A DNA stretch of 64,000 nt, from assembly GCF_040730185.1 (NCBI RefSeq), contig NZ_CP160402.1, positions 2,356,001 to 2,420,000 of the forward strand, written 5' to 3'. The DNA is from Streptomyces sp. Je 1-332 (GTDB lineage: Bacteria > Actinomycetota > Actinomycetes > Streptomycetales > Streptomycetaceae). The position numbers and the translations under genes are program-made. Of this stretch, positions 24,007 through 33,318 are shown one piece after another. A model generated the notes under the pieces. The model saw only the letters and a program-made list of their open reading frames with translations. It did no database searches and was not told where the DNA came from. Within the stretch, counting starts at the first letter, position 1. Each line of letters starts with the position of its first letter.

Positions 24007-25083
24007 TCAGATCTCGATGCACGTACGCAGCGCGACGCCCGTACGCATCTGGTCGAGCGCTTCGTTGATCTCGGCCAGCGGCACCCGGTGGGTGATCATG
24101 CTCTCCAGGTCGATCCGGCCCGCGCGCCACAGCGCGATGGCACGCTCGTAGGACTGCAGGACGTCACCGCCGCCGTACATGGACGGCAGGATCTTCTTCT
24201 CGTCGAAGAACAGCTCGAACATGTTCAGCTGGAGGTTGTCGTCCATGGCGCCCGCGCCGACGACGACGAGCGTGCCGCCGCGCCGCGTCGTCTCGTACGC
24301 GGTGCGGGCGGTGGCGGACTTGCCGACGACCTCGAAGACGTAGTCGAAGCCCTCGCCCGCGGTGATCCGCTGCTTGGCGTCCTCAAGGGCGTCCGGTGCG
24401 ACCGCTTCCGTCGCGCCGAACCGCAGCGCGGCCTCGCGCCGCGATGCCACCGGGTCGACGGCGACGATCTGCGCCGCGCCCTTGAGCCGTGCGCCCTGGA
24501 TCGCGGAGATGCCGACGCCGCCGCAGCCGATGACGGCGACCGACGAACCGGCGGCCACATTCGCGGTGTTGATGGCCGCGCCGAGCCCCGTCGTGACTCC
24601 GCAGCCGATGAGGGCCGCGATGTCGAAGGGCACGTCGTCCGGGATCGGCACGGCGCAGCCCGCGTCGACCACGACCTCCTCGGTGAACGTCCCCGTGCCC
24701 GCGAAGCCGAAGACATCACCGCCGGGACGCTTGAAGTTGGGGGTGCCCGCGTTCATGAAACCGGCGAGGCACAGCTGGCTCTGGCCGCGCTTGCACGCCG
24801 GACACTTGCCGCAGGCGGGCAGCCAGCACACCAGGACCCTGTCTCCCTGACTGATCCCGCTCACGCCGTCGCCGACGTCGACGATCTCACCCGCGCCCTC
24901 GTGGCCGGGGATGAACGGCGCCGGCTGGGGCAGTACGCCGTTCATCGCGGAGACATCGGAGTGGCACAGGCCGGTGGCCCGGACCCGGATCTTCACCTTG
25001 CCGGGGCCGAAGCCCATCGCCTCGACGTCGTCGAGGACCTCGAGTTTGTCCTGGCCTATCTCGTGCAGTACGGCTGCGCGCAT
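24007..25083 (-). CDS. Zinc-dependent alcohol dehydrogenase (MDR, class III/AdhX-like)
   Basis: 358 residues. Catalytic zinc ligands are in GLCHSDVSAMNG and PGHEGAGEI; the structural zinc lobe is CWLPACGKCPACKRGQSQLC; the cofactor fold has AVIGCGGVGISAIQGARL. The overall pattern is that of NDMA-type or mycothiol-type actinobacterial dehydrogenases. In this operon it may oxidise a side-chain alcohol, such as the C26 hydroxyl made by a CYP125-type P450, but that is inference. GAGGGGAG precedes the ATG. It is preceded by 18-bp tandem repeats. Confidence 0.88.
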   Translation of the reverse strand: MRAAVLHEIGQDKLEVLDDVEAMGFGPGKVKIRVRATGLCHSDVSAMNGVLPQPAPFIPGHEGAGEIVDVGDGVSGISQGDRVLVCWLPACGKCPACKRGQSQLCLAGFMNAGTPNFKRPGGDVFGFAGTGTFTEEVVVDAGCAVPIPDDVPFDIAALIGCGVTTGLGAAINTANVAAGSSVAVIGCGGVGISAIQGARLKGAAQIVAVDPVASRREAALRFGATEAVAPDALEDAKQRITAGEGFDYVFEVVGKSATARTAYETTRRGGTLVVVGAGAMDDNLQLNMFELFFDEKKILPSMYGGGDVLQSYERAIALWRAGRIDLESMITHRVPLAEINEALDQMRTGVALRTCIEI

Positions 25084-25105
25084 GGTGCGGCTCCCCTCAT
25101 ACGAA

Positions 25106-25159
25106 GATTCAGGCGTGTACGCGGATTCAGGCGTGTACGCGGATTCAGGCGTGTTCGAC
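25106..25159. repeat. Three tandem 18-bp units spanning the MaoC stop codon
   Basis: Units at 25106-25123, 25124-25141 and 25142-25159 follow GATTCAGGCGTGTACGCG; the third differs at the end (GTTCGAC). On the minus strand the third unit carries the last four codons and TGA of the MaoC gene, so the other two are duplicates of a gene end lying in the 61-bp gap before the ADH gene. Confidence 0.8.
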
Positions 25160-25999
25160 GATCGTGTCGGCGAGGACCGGCGCGTCGTCCCGCTCGACCG
25201 CCGTCACCGCCACCTGGACCCGGCCGTCGGAGCGCCACATCCGGATCCGCAGGGTCTCGCCGGGGAAGACGACGCCGGTGAAGCGCGTGCTGTAACTCCG
25301 CACCCGTGACACGTCGCCGCCGAGCACCGTGTCGACGACCGCCTTGAGCGTCATCCCGTAGGTGCACAGGCCGTGCAGGATCGGGCGGTCGAAGCCGGCG
25401 AGCTTGGCGAACTCGGGGTCGGCGTGCAGTGGGTTCCAGTCACCGGAGAGGCGGTAGAGCAGCGCCTGCTCCTCGCGGACGGGGCGCTCGACGGTCAGGT
25501 CCGGCTCGCCCTCGGGGGCCGGGAGGCGGGTGGAGGGGCCGCGTTCACCGCCGAATCCGCCTTCACCGCGTACGAAGATCTGGGCGTCGCTGGTCCACAA
25601 CGGGCCTTCCGCGTCAGCCACTTCGGTGCGCAGGACGAGAACCGCGGCCTTGGTCTTGTCGTACACGGCGGCCACCCTGGAGGTGGTGACGGCCTCGCCC
25701 TTGACCGGGATCGGGCGGTGCAGGGTGATGCTCTGGCCGCCGTGCAGGACCGCCGCCAGGTTCACCTCGATGCCGGGGGACGAGAGGCCGCCGACGACGC
25801 CCATGCCCGCTCCCGCGACGGTCGCGAAGCTGGGCAGGACATGCAGCTCGGACTCCAGGGTGTAGCGCAGTTCGTCCGGGTCGGTGGCGGGGACGCCCGC
25901 GCCGAGGCCCAGGTGGTAGAGCTGGATGTCCTTGTGATCCCAGGCGATCTCGGCCGACCTGGGCTCCGCGGCCAGTGCTTTCGCGGCATCGATGGGCAT
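25145..25999 (-). CDS. MaoC-family enoyl-CoA hydratase, Hsd4B/ChsH3-like
   Basis: 284 residues of a double hot-dog hydratase 2. It matches the remembered M. tuberculosis Rv3538 (hsd4B) in layout and motifs: WDHKDIQLYHLGLGAG near the N-terminus, VLPSFATVAG, RGEGGFGGERGPS in the middle, and the hydratase 2 active-site block YRLSGDWNPLHADPEFAKLA followed by GFDRPILHGLCTYGMTLKAV. It hydrates 2-enoyl-CoA thioesters of sterol or other side chains. AGGAG precedes the ATG by 9 nt. A perfect KstR motif lies 97 bp upstream; it heads the MaoC-ADH-SDR operon. Confidence 0.9.
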   Translation of the reverse strand: MPIDAAKALAAEPRSAEIAWDHKDIQLYHLGLGAGVPATDPDELRYTLESELHVLPSFATVAGAGMGVVGGLSSPGIEVNLAAVLHGGQSITLHRPIPVKGEAVTTSRVAAVYDKTKAAVLVLRTEVADAEGPLWTSDAQIFVRGEGGFGGERGPSTRLPAPEGEPDLTVERPVREEQALLYRLSGDWNPLHADPEFAKLAGFDRPILHGLCTYGMTLKAVVDTVLGGDVSRVRSYSTRFTGVVFPGETLRIRMWRSDGRVQVAVTAVERDDAPVLADTIVEHA

Positions 26000-26095
26000 G
26001 TGGTGGCAGCTCCTTGGCCGGTCTGAAGACCTCGGTGCGGCCGTCCGCACCGTCGGTCGCACCGAGGTCGCAACAGGGCCGGAAGGAGCCCGTTC

Positions 26096-26109
26096 TAGAA
26101 CGCGTTCCA
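26096..26109. promoter_or_regulatory. KstR-type operator (exact match)
   Basis: TAGAACGCGTTCCA fits TnnAACnnGTTnnA, the motif bound by the sterol repressor KstR in mycobacteria. It is 97 bp upstream of the MaoC-ADH-SDR operon and 167 bp upstream of the divergent histidine kinase. The wider sequence TTCTAGAACGCGTTCCAG is nearly symmetric. Confidence 0.75.
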
Positions 26110-26157
26110 GTCCGGCGATCCCATGTATAGCCGAGCGTCCGGTAGTTGTGAAGACTC

Positions 26158-26172
26158 CTGACGTCACGTCAG
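26158..26172. promoter_or_regulatory. CTGACG-type palindrome
   Basis: CTGACGTCACGTCAG: two 7-bp perfect arms around one base. It fits CTGACGnnnCGTCAG, also present at 38650 and, with one change, at 33140 and 63507. It lies 104 bp upstream of the histidine kinase and 159 bp upstream of the MaoC gene. The binding protein is unknown. Confidence 0.55.
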
Positions 26173-26275
26173 ATAGGCCGGTCGTGCCACCGGTGACGAC
26201 CGGGACATTTGTACCGGCCGAGTCCGTACGGCTGCCTCTGCCGCCGCCTCGCCCCGGCTCCGTAATGTCGTCGGC

Positions 26276-27511
26276 ATGCACACACGTCTCGCGGCCTGGA
26301 CACACAGCGGCAGGGCGCAGCTCGCCGAGGTACGCAAGCGGGAGAAGTCCGGCCGGAGCAGGCCCGAGGACCTGGGCCCGCCCAACGGCTTCGCGATGCT
26401 GCCCTGGCTCCTGATGGGCATGGGCTCCTTCTCCAACCTCCTCCAGGGAAAGACGGGAAATCCCTGGCTCGGCGGCCTCGGCCTGCTGGTCTTCAACTCC
26501 CTCTACATCAGCGTGGTGTTCCGCGCCTTCGACAAGAGGGCGCGAGAGGCGCGCGTCACCAAGCGGCTGCTGCTCGCGCTGGCGGCGGTCACCTTCGCCC
26601 TCGCCATCAGTTACGGCGACAGCTGGCTGATGTTCTTCCCGCTGCTCGGTCTCGCCACGGGCGCGGTGCTGCGGGGCCGGCTGCTCGCGCCCGCGGCGTT
26701 CGCCCTGAGCATCTCCGCGGCGGTGGTCGGCGGGCTCAAGGACGGCTGGGACGCGGCCGGCATCGCGTACGGCACGTTCATCTCCGTCATGGTGACGGCG
26801 GCGATCCTCGCCCTCTCCGAGACGGTGAAGGAACTGCGCGCCACACGCGAGGAGTTGGCCCGCGGCGCGGTCGAGAAGGAGCGGCTGCGCTTCTCCCGGG
26901 ACCTGCACGACCTGCTCGGCCACACGCTCTCGGTGATCGTCGTGAAGGCGGAGGCGACGCGCCGTCTCGCCCCCCGCGACCTGGAGGCCGCGCTCGGCCA
27001 GGTCTCCGACATCGAGTCCGTCGGCCGCCAGGCCCTGACCGAGATCCGCGAGGCGGTCACCGGCTACCGCGAGGGCAGCCTGGCCACGGAGCTCGACCGG
27101 GCCCGCGACCTCCTGGACGCGGCGGGCATCGAGGCGGTCGTACGCCAGTCGGGCCCGCCGCTCGCCCCGCAGACCGCGGCCCTGCTCGGCTGGGTCGTCC
27201 GGGAGTCCGCCACGAATGTCGTACGCCACTCAAGGGCGACCCGCTGCGAGATCGAGGTGGCGGGCACCGCCGAACGGACCCGGCTGCTGATCACCGACGA
27301 CGGCCGCGGCGTAGGCTCGGGAAAGCCCGGCAGCGGGCTGAAGGGCCTGGCCGAGCGCCTGGCGGCGGCGGGCGGCTCCCTGGAGTCAGGACCCGCGCCG
27401 CGCGGCGGATTCTGGGTCACAGCGGAGCTGCCGGTCACCGAGCCAAGCCCAGGCCCCGGACCCGGTCCCGCCGCCGGTTCCGGCCCCGTCGCGGAGGAGC
27501 ACACCCCATGA
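26276..27511 (+). CDS. Sensor histidine kinase (DesK/NarL type)
   Basis: 411 residues. Four to five N-terminal membrane helices (about 40-190), a dimerisation domain with the phosphorylated His in FSRDLHDLLGHTLSVIVVKA, and an HATPase domain (WVVRESATNVVRHSRATRCE; ITDDGRGVGSGKPGSGLKGL). The C-terminus has a Pro/Gly repeat tail. A possible -10 TAATGT (26263-26268) sits 7 bp before the ATG, suggesting a leaderless mRNA. It overlaps its response regulator by 4 bp. DesK-type kinases often sense membrane state; the signal here is unknown. Confidence 0.92.
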   Translation: MHTRLAAWTHSGRAQLAEVRKREKSGRSRPEDLGPPNGFAMLPWLLMGMGSFSNLLQGKTGNPWLGGLGLLVFNSLYISVVFRAFDKRAREARVTKRLLLALAAVTFALAISYGDSWLMFFPLLGLATGAVLRGRLLAPAAFALSISAAVVGGLKDGWDAAGIAYGTFISVMVTAAILALSETVKELRATREELARGAVEKERLRFSRDLHDLLGHTLSVIVVKAEATRRLAPRDLEAALGQVSDIESVGRQALTEIREAVTGYREGSLATELDRARDLLDAAGIEAVVRQSGPPLAPQTAALLGWVVRESATNVVRHSRATRCEIEVAGTAERTRLLITDDGRGVGSGKPGSGLKGLAERLAAAGGSLESGPAPRGGFWVTAELPVTEPSPGPGPGPAAGSGPVAEEHTP

Positions 27512-28113
27512 TCAGAGTTCTGCTCGCCGAGGATCAGGGCATGATGCGGAGCGCGCTCGCGCTGCTGCTCGGCATGGAGCAGGACATCGAGGTCGTCGCG
27601 CAGGTCGGCGCGGGCGACGAGATCGTGGACGCGGCGCTGAACTCCCGCCCCGACGTGGCGCTCCTCGACATCGAACTGCCGGGCCGCAGCGGGCTCGACG
27701 CGGCGGCGGACCTGCGTGAGGAGTGCCCCGAGTGCCGGGTCCTCATCCTCACGACCTTCGGCAGGCCCGGCTATCTGCGCCGGGCCATGGAGGCGGGCGC
27801 GGTGGGGTTCCTGGTCAAGGACGGCCCGGTGGAGGACCTGGCGGAGGCGATCCGGCAGGCGCTGCGGGGCGAGACGGTGATCGACCCCGCGCTCGCGGCG
27901 GCGGCACTGAGCGAGGGGCCGAGTCCGCTGACCGGCCGCGAGGCGGACGTTCTGAAGGCCTCGGTGGACGGGGCGACGGTCTCCGACATCGCCGGGAAGC
28001 TGCATCTGTCGGAGTCGACGGTGCGCAACTACCTCTCGGCGGCGATCGGCAAGACGGGGACGCGCAACCGCATGGAGGCGGTCCGGGAGGCGCGGCAGCG
28101 CGGGTGGCTCTAG
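27508..28113 (+). CDS. NarL/DesR-type response regulator
   Basis: 201 residues. Receiver domain with acidic pair in LLAEDQGMMRS, phosphoacceptor Asp in VALLDIELPGRSG, conserved Lys in GFLVKDGPVEDL, and a LuxR-type HTH from about 140 (LTGREADVLKASVDGATVSD; KLHLSESTVRNYLSAAIGKT). Partner of the kinase at 26276. Its TAG overlaps the TAG of the convergent MFS gene within CTAG. Confidence 0.93.
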   Translation: MIRVLLAEDQGMMRSALALLLGMEQDIEVVAQVGAGDEIVDAALNSRPDVALLDIELPGRSGLDAAADLREECPECRVLILTTFGRPGYLRRAMEAGAVGFLVKDGPVEDLAEAIRQALRGETVIDPALAAAALSEGPSPLTGREADVLKASVDGATVSDIAGKLHLSESTVRNYLSAAIGKTGTRNRMEAVREARQRGWL

Positions 28114-29537
28114 GCGGGTCCGGTCCTCTCCCGCGGCATCCACACCAGCAGCACGAGCACCCCCACCAGCAGGATGCACCCACTGGTCCGGAACGCCATC
28201 GCGTAGCCCGCGGTCAGCGCCTCCGGGGTCGTGGAGCCCCCCATCCGTGACGCCGAGACCGTCGAGAGCACCGCGAGGCCCAGCGCCCCGCCCATGGTGC
28301 GTGAGGTGTTGATGAGCCCGGAGACGAGCCCCGCGTCCCCCGGGTCGGCCCCCGAGGTGCCGAGCGAGGCGAGCGGCGTCGTGGCGAGGCCCGCGCCGAA
28401 CATCATCACGATGCCGGGCAGCATGATCGAGGTGACGTAGCCGCCGTCGGCGGTCATCAGGGACTGCCAGCCGAAGCCCGCCGACGCCACCACGATGCCG
28501 AGCACGGACACGTTCTTCGCGCCGAGCACCCGCATCAGCCGCGGCGCCAGCTTCGAGCCGACGACGATCGTCAGCGAGGAGGGGATCAGGGCGAGGCCCG
28601 CCTTGAGCGCCGAGTAGCCGAGGACGTTCTGCGCGTACAGGGTCATGAAGAACCACATGGCGAACATGCCGCCGCCGCACACGAACATCGCCGCGTTCGC
28701 CGCCGAGACCGACCGCACCCGGAACAGCTTCAGCGGCATCAGCGGGACCTTCGTACGCGCCTCGACCAGGAGGAAGAGGCCGAGCAGCACGAGCCCGGCG
28801 GCCAGCGGCACCAGGGTGGCCGCGGCCGTCCAGCCCTTCTCCTCCGTCTGCACGATCCCGTACGCGAGCGTGGCGAGCCCCGCCGTCACGAGCACCGCGC
28901 CCGGCACGTCGAGGCGGCGTGCCTGGCCGGCCTTGCTCTCGGTGAGCCAGGCGACGCCCGCGACGATGACGAGCGCGCCGATCGGCACGTTGATCAGGAG
29001 CACCCAGCGCCAGGAGAGCAGGTCGGTGAGGACGCCGCCGACGAGGCCGCCCGCGGCGCCGCCGCCCGCGCCCACCGCCGACCAGGTCCCGATCGCCCGT
29101 ATCCGGGCGGGGCCCTCGGGCACCGCCGAGGTCAGGATCGTCAGGGTCGAAGGGGCGAGGACCGCGGCGCCGAGCCCCTGCACCGCGCGCGCCACCAGCA
29201 GCTGCCACTCGGCCTGCGCGAGACCTCCGGCGAGCGAGGCCACAGTGAAGAGCCCGAGCCCGACCAGGAACATCCGCTTGCGGCCGAAGAGGTCGCCGGC
29301 CCGCCCGCCGAGCAGCATGAAGCCCGCGAAGGCGATCGAGTAGGCGTTGACCACCCACTGCAGTCCGACGGCGCTCATGCCCAGGTCGGACCGCATCGAC
29401 GGCAGTGCGGTGTTCACCACCGACACGTCGAGTACGACCAGGAACTGCCCGGCGCAGGCGGCGAGCAGCACCGCCCACACGGGCGCGGACTTCCGCGGCG
29501 GCGCGGCTATGTAAGTGTCGGGGGGCGTTTGGACCAT
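28110..29537 (-). CDS. MFS drug transporter, DHA2 (14-helix) type
   Basis: 475 residues with fourteen hydrophobic segments. DHA2 markers are VVLDVSVVNTALPSM in helix 1, GGRAGDLFGRKRMFLVGLGL in loop 2-3, and motif C in helix 5. It is convergent with the two-component genes and monocistronic. The ATG at 29537 gives the N-terminus of homologues; an in-frame ATG at 29570 is also possible. It should export a drug or antibiotic with proton exchange. Confidence 0.88.
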   Translation of the reverse strand: MVQTPPDTYIAAPPRKSAPVWAVLLAACAGQFLVVLDVSVVNTALPSMRSDLGMSAVGLQWVVNAYSIAFAGFMLLGGRAGDLFGRKRMFLVGLGLFTVASLAGGLAQAEWQLLVARAVQGLGAAVLAPSTLTILTSAVPEGPARIRAIGTWSAVGAGGGAAGGLVGGVLTDLLSWRWVLLINVPIGALVIVAGVAWLTESKAGQARRLDVPGAVLVTAGLATLAYGIVQTEEKGWTAAATLVPLAAGLVLLGLFLLVEARTKVPLMPLKLFRVRSVSAANAAMFVCGGGMFAMWFFMTLYAQNVLGYSALKAGLALIPSSLTIVVGSKLAPRLMRVLGAKNVSVLGIVVASAGFGWQSLMTADGGYVTSIMLPGIVMMFGAGLATTPLASLGTSGADPGDAGLVSGLINTSRTMGGALGLAVLSTVSASRMGGSTTPEALTAGYAMAFRTSGCILLVGVLVLLVWMPRERTGPA

Positions 29538-29683
29538 GACAGGAATGGTGCCAGGGTCTCGGCCGCGCATGCATCGGGGTTTCGACGCAGAGGACCTCCG
29601 CCTCCGGTCCTAGGCCCCGAGGTCCTCTCCGTTGCCCACCATTCAGCCCTTGCGCCGCGCGCACAGAGTGTCCCCACTGCCGC

Positions 29684-30874
29684 TCAGTCCTTGCGCAGCA
29701 GCGTCACCACCGCCGCTCCCCCGAGGCCGATGTTGTGCGCGAGCCCCACCCGGGCCCCCGCCACCTGCCTGGCGTCCGCCTCGCCCCTCAACTGCCAGGT
29801 GAGTTCGGCCACTTGGGCGATGCCCGTCGCGCCGAGCGGGTGCCCCTTGGAGATCAGGCCACCCGAGGGGTTCACCACCCACCGCCCGCCGTACGTCGTC
29901 GCCCCGCTCTCGACGAGCTTTCCGGACTCCCCCGCCGCGCACATGCCGAGCCCCTCGTAGGTGAGGAGCTCGTTGATGGAGAAGCAGTCGTGCAGCTCGA
30001 CGACGTCGACGTCCTCGATGCCGAGTCCCGACCTCTCGTACACCTGTCGCGCCGCCGCCCTCGACATCGGCTGTCCCACGACGTCGATGCACGAGCCCGA
30101 GTCGAAGGACTCCCCGGTGTCCGTGGTCATGGCCTGCGCGGCGATCTCGACGGCGCGCTCCTGAAGGCCGTGCCGCTCGACGAACCGCTCCGACACCACC
30201 ACCGCGGCGGCCGAGCCGTCCGACGTCGGCGAGCACTGCAGCTTGGTGAGCGGACGGTGGATGGTCTTGGCGGCGAGGATCTCGCCGACGGTGTACTCGT
30301 CCTGGAACTGGGCGTACGGGTTGTTCACCGAGTGCCGGTGGTTCTTCGCGCCCACCGCGGCCAGCTGCCCCTCGGTCGTGCCGTACCGCTCCATGTGCTC
30401 GCGTGCCGCGTCGCCGAAGATCTGGGCGGTGGGCGGGGTCATCTCGAAGCCGTGCCGGGCGGCCATGATGCCGTAGTGCCGGGCGACGGGAGACGTCTTG
30501 AAGTCACCCCCGTCACTCCCACCCCCCAGCGCGCCGCGCGCCATCTTCTCGAAGCCGAGCGCGAGCACACAGTCGTTGACGCCGCCCTCGACGAACTGCC
30601 GCGCCATCATCAGCGCGGTCGAGGCCGTCGCGCAGTTGTTGTTCACGTTGTAGACGGGGACGCCGGTCAGACCCAGTTCGTACACGGCGCGCTGCCCCGC
30701 CGTCGATGCCTGGAAGCAGTACCCGACCGGGACCTGCTCCACCTGCTCGTACGAGATCCCGGCGTCGTCGAGCGCCTTGGTGCCCGCCTCCTTCGCCATG
30801 TCCCAGTACTGCCAGTCCCGCGTCTCGGGCTTCTCGAACTTCGTCATTCCGACGCCGACTATGTACGCCTTCAC
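29684..30874 (-). CDS. SCP2-type thiolase/lipid-transfer protein (Ltp-like)
   Basis: 396 residues. The family opening is [20 protein letters not shown]; the nucleophilic Cys is in [34 protein letters not shown] and [20 protein letters not shown] follow, and the end has [17 protein letters not shown]. These are SCP2-type thiolases that shorten branched or sterol side chains; the mycobacterial relatives Ltp1-Ltp4 occur in sterol loci. It follows the FadE34-like gene by 13 bp in one operon under the KstR site at 33113. Confidence 0.9.
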   Translation of the reverse strand: MKAYIVGVGMTKFEKPETRDWQYWDMAKEAGTKALDDAGISYEQVEQVPVGYCFQASTAGQRAVYELGLTGVPVYNVNNNCATASTALMMARQFVEGGVNDCVLALGFEKMARGALGGGSDGGDFKTSPVARHYGIMAARHGFEMTPPTAQIFGDAAREHMERYGTTEGQLAAVGAKNHRHSVNNPYAQFQDEYTVGEILAAKTIHRPLTKLQCSPTSDGSAAAVVVSERFVERHGLQERAVEIAAQAMTTDTGESFDSGSCIDVVGQPMSRAAARQVYERSGLGIEDVDVVELHDCFSINELLTYEGLGMCAAGESGKLVESGATTYGGRWVVNPSGGLISKGHPLGATGIAQVAELTWQLRGEADARQVAGARVGLAHNIGLGGAAVVTLLRKD

Positions 30875-30887
30875 TGGCCAGCTCCTT

Positions 30888-33071
30888 CTAGAGGGTGGGG
30901 CGCGGCTCGGGGTCCCTCGGCAGGCCGAGCAGCCGCTCCGCGACGACGTTCAGCTGCACCTGCGTGGTCCCGCCCGCGATGGTCAGGCAGCGCGCCATCA
31001 GGAAGCCGTGCAGCGCGCGCTCCCCCGGGCCCTCGCGCACCGCGCCTTCGGGGCCGAGCAGTTCGAGGGCCAGCTCGGCGACCTTCTGCTGATGCGGGGT
31101 CTGCACGAGCTTGCGGACGGAGGCCCCGGCCCCCGGTTCCGCGCCCGCCACCTGCCGCATCGTCGTGCGCAGGCCGATGCAGGCGAGCGCGTGCGCCTCG
31201 GCCGCGAGCGCGCCGATCCGCGCGCGGCAGGCGCCGTCGAGGTCGCAGGCGCGCTCGATGAGCGCCTCCAGGCCGGTGTCGAAGGTCAGCTGGTCGGCCA
31301 TGTGGACGCGTTCGTTGCCGAGCGTGTGGCGCGCGACCCGCCAGCCGTCGTTCACCTCGCCGACGACCGCGTCGGCGGGCAGCAGGACGTCGTCGAAGTA
31401 GACCTCGTTGAAGAGGGAGTCCCCGGTGATCTCCTTCAGCGGGCGGATGTCGATGCCCGACGCCCGCTTCATGTCGATGAGGAAGTACGTGAGCCCCTTG
31501 TGCTTGGGTGCGTCGGGGTCCGTGCGGGCCAGCAGGATGCCGTGGTCCGCCCACTGCGCCGCGCTCGTCCACACCTTCTGGCCGTTGATCAGCCAGCCGC
31601 CGTCGACCCGCTCGGCCCGCGTCCGCAGCGACGCCAGGTCCGACCCGGCCCCGGGCTCGCTGAACAGCTGGCACCACAGCACCTCGCCCCTGAGCGTCGG
31701 CGCCAGGAACCGCTCCTGCTGCTCGCCCGTCCCGTACGCGATGAGCGAGGGCACCACCCAGGTGGCGATCCCGAGGTCGCTGACACGCACTCCGGCCCCC
31801 GCCAACTCCTCCTGGACGACGAGCTGTTGGACGGGGCCCGCGCCGAGGCCGTACGGCTCGGGCAGGTGCGGCGCGGCGTAGCCCGTGGGCGCCAGGGCCT
31901 TGCGGGCGGCGGCCGGGTCGAGGCCGCGGGCCGGGGCGATGGCCTCGCGCGCCCGCTCCCGGTACGCGTCCGCTTCCCGGGGCAGCTCCATCCGCAGCTC
32001 GCGGCGCGCGCCGCCCTCCGCGTGCCGCACCGCCCGCAGCCGGTGCGCGTCGCCGGCGCCGAGCAGCTGCCGGGCGACGAGTGATCTGCGCAGATACAGG
32101 TGCGCGTCGTGCTCCCAGGTGAAGCCGATGCCGCCGAGGACCTGGATGGCGTCCTTGGCGCAGGAGTACGCGGCGTCGAGCGCGGCCCCTGCGGCGAGCG
32201 CGGCCACGAGTCCCCGCGTCTCCGAGGGCTCATCAGCTGCCCGCGCCGCGTCCCAGGCGAGCGCCCGCGCCTGTTCGAGGCGCACCAGCATGTCCGCGCA
32301 GAGGTGCTTGACCGCCTGGAACTGCCCGATCGGCCGCCCGAACTGCTCCCGCACCTTCGCGTACTCGGTGGCGGTCTCCAGCGCCCAGGCCGCCACCCCG
32401 CACGCGTCCGCCGCGTACAGGGCGCACGCCAGATCCCGTACGAGCGTCGCGTCGACGGCGAGCACCCGCCCGGCTGGCACCTCCACCCCGTCCGCCGACA
32501 CCTCGGCGGTGGGCCGCGTCGGATCGGCGCCCTCCTGTGTACGTACGGTCAGCTCAGTCGCGTCGACGGCCAGCCACTCGGTTCCGTGCGCGGACTCGGC
32601 GGCCAGGATCAGCAGGTCTGCGTCCGCCCCGCAGAGCACGGGCGGCGCGGCGCCGTCGAGGACAAGGCCGTCCGTCACGGACACCGCGGTCAGTGTTCCC
32701 GCGCCGAGAGCGACGGCGCCGACGCGCGCGCCGGAGGCCAGCTCGGCGGCGAGGTCGTGGGCGCCCGCCCGGTGCAGCACGACCGAGGCGAGGGAGCTCG
32801 CCAGGTAGGGCCCCGGGAGCGCGGCCCGGCCCGCCTCCTCCAGGGCGACCGCGAGGTCCACGAGGTCGCCGCCCCCGCCGCCGTACTCCTCGGGCAGGTG
32901 CACCGCGAGCAGCCCCTGCTCGGCGAGCCCGTCCCAGTGGGCGGGCCTGCCGCCGGTGGGGGGAGGGGCGTCGAGCAGTTTGCGTATCTCCTCGGGCGGT
33001 ACGGCGCGGGCGCTCCAGCCGCGCACCGCCGCTGCCAACTCCCGCTGTTCCTGCGTGATTCCGATGCCCAT
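30888..33071 (-). CDS. Double-length acyl-CoA dehydrogenase, FadE34-like
   Basis: 727 residues, twice the usual ACAD length. The first half (about 1-370) is a degenerate ACAD domain ([60 protein letters not shown]). The second half (about 380-727) is a fuller ACAD ([60 protein letters not shown]). Mycobacterial FadE34 (ChsE3), next to kstR in M. tuberculosis, has the same fused build and acts on sterol side-chain CoA esters. The ATG at 33071 lies 42 bp from an exact KstR motif. Confidence 0.9.
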   Translation of the reverse strand: MGIGITQEQRELAAAVRGWSARAVPPEEIRKLLDAPPPTGGRPAHWDGLAEQGLLAVHLPEEYGGGGGDLVDLAVALEEAGRAALPGPYLASSLASVVLHRAGAHDLAAELASGARVGAVALGAGTLTAVSVTDGLVLDGAAPPVLCGADADLLILAAESAHGTEWLAVDATELTVRTQEGADPTRPTAEVSADGVEVPAGRVLAVDATLVRDLACALYAADACGVAAWALETATEYAKVREQFGRPIGQFQAVKHLCADMLVRLEQARALAWDAARAADEPSETRGLVAALAAGAALDAAYSCAKDAIQVLGGIGFTWEHDAHLYLRRSLVARQLLGAGDAHRLRAVRHAEGGARRELRMELPREADAYRERAREAIAPARGLDPAAARKALAPTGYAAPHLPEPYGLGAGPVQQLVVQEELAGAGVRVSDLGIATWVVPSLIAYGTGEQQERFLAPTLRGEVLWCQLFSEPGAGSDLASLRTRAERVDGGWLINGQKVWTSAAQWADHGILLARTDPDAPKHKGLTYFLIDMKRASGIDIRPLKEITGDSLFNEVYFDDVLLPADAVVGEVNDGWRVARHTLGNERVHMADQLTFDTGLEALIERACDLDGACRARIGALAAEAHALACIGLRTTMRQVAGAEPGAGASVRKLVQTPHQQKVAELALELLGPEGAVREGPGERALHGFLMARCLTIAGGTTQVQLNVVAERLLGLPRDPEPRPTL

Positions 33072-33112
33072 GCGCGTCCTCGCCGGTAGCAGCTTCCGGG
33101 ACGGCGACAGGC

Positions 33113-33126
33113 TAGAACACGTTCCA
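33113..33126. promoter_or_regulatory. KstR-type operator (exact match) upstream of fadE34-like gene
   Basis: TAGAACACGTTCCA matches TnnAACnnGTTnnA at all eight fixed positions and is placed 42 bp upstream of the ATG, where it would overlap the promoter or start of transcription. Confidence 0.78.
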
Positions 33127-33139
33127 ATTCGAGGGAAGA

Positions 33140-33154
33140 CTGACGGGGGGTCAG
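33140..33154. promoter_or_regulatory. CTGACG-type palindrome (one mismatch)
   Basis: CTGACGGGGGGTCAG fits CTGACGnnnCGTCAG with one change. It lies 13 bp beyond the KstR site, so the two motifs sit side by side in front of the fadE34-like gene. Confidence 0.45.
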
Positions 33155-33318
33155 ATGCGGGTCCGCTCAGGCGCCGGGCGCGGGACTCCCGTAAGCGCCC
33201 GGTTAACAACAGGTCAAGACTTCCCCTCGTACGACATCCGTCGGAATAGTCGCCCGGGGAAACAGGTTCGCACTGCACGTACCCCTGCCAGCTCTGCCGC
33301 CCTCGGAGGCCCCACGTA

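Noticed and set aside
27064..29664. 866-codon open frame on the minus strand across the two-component genes and MFS gene
   Set aside because: It is the Arg/Gly-rich shadow of genes in other frames, as is common at this GC; the real genes have clear domains.
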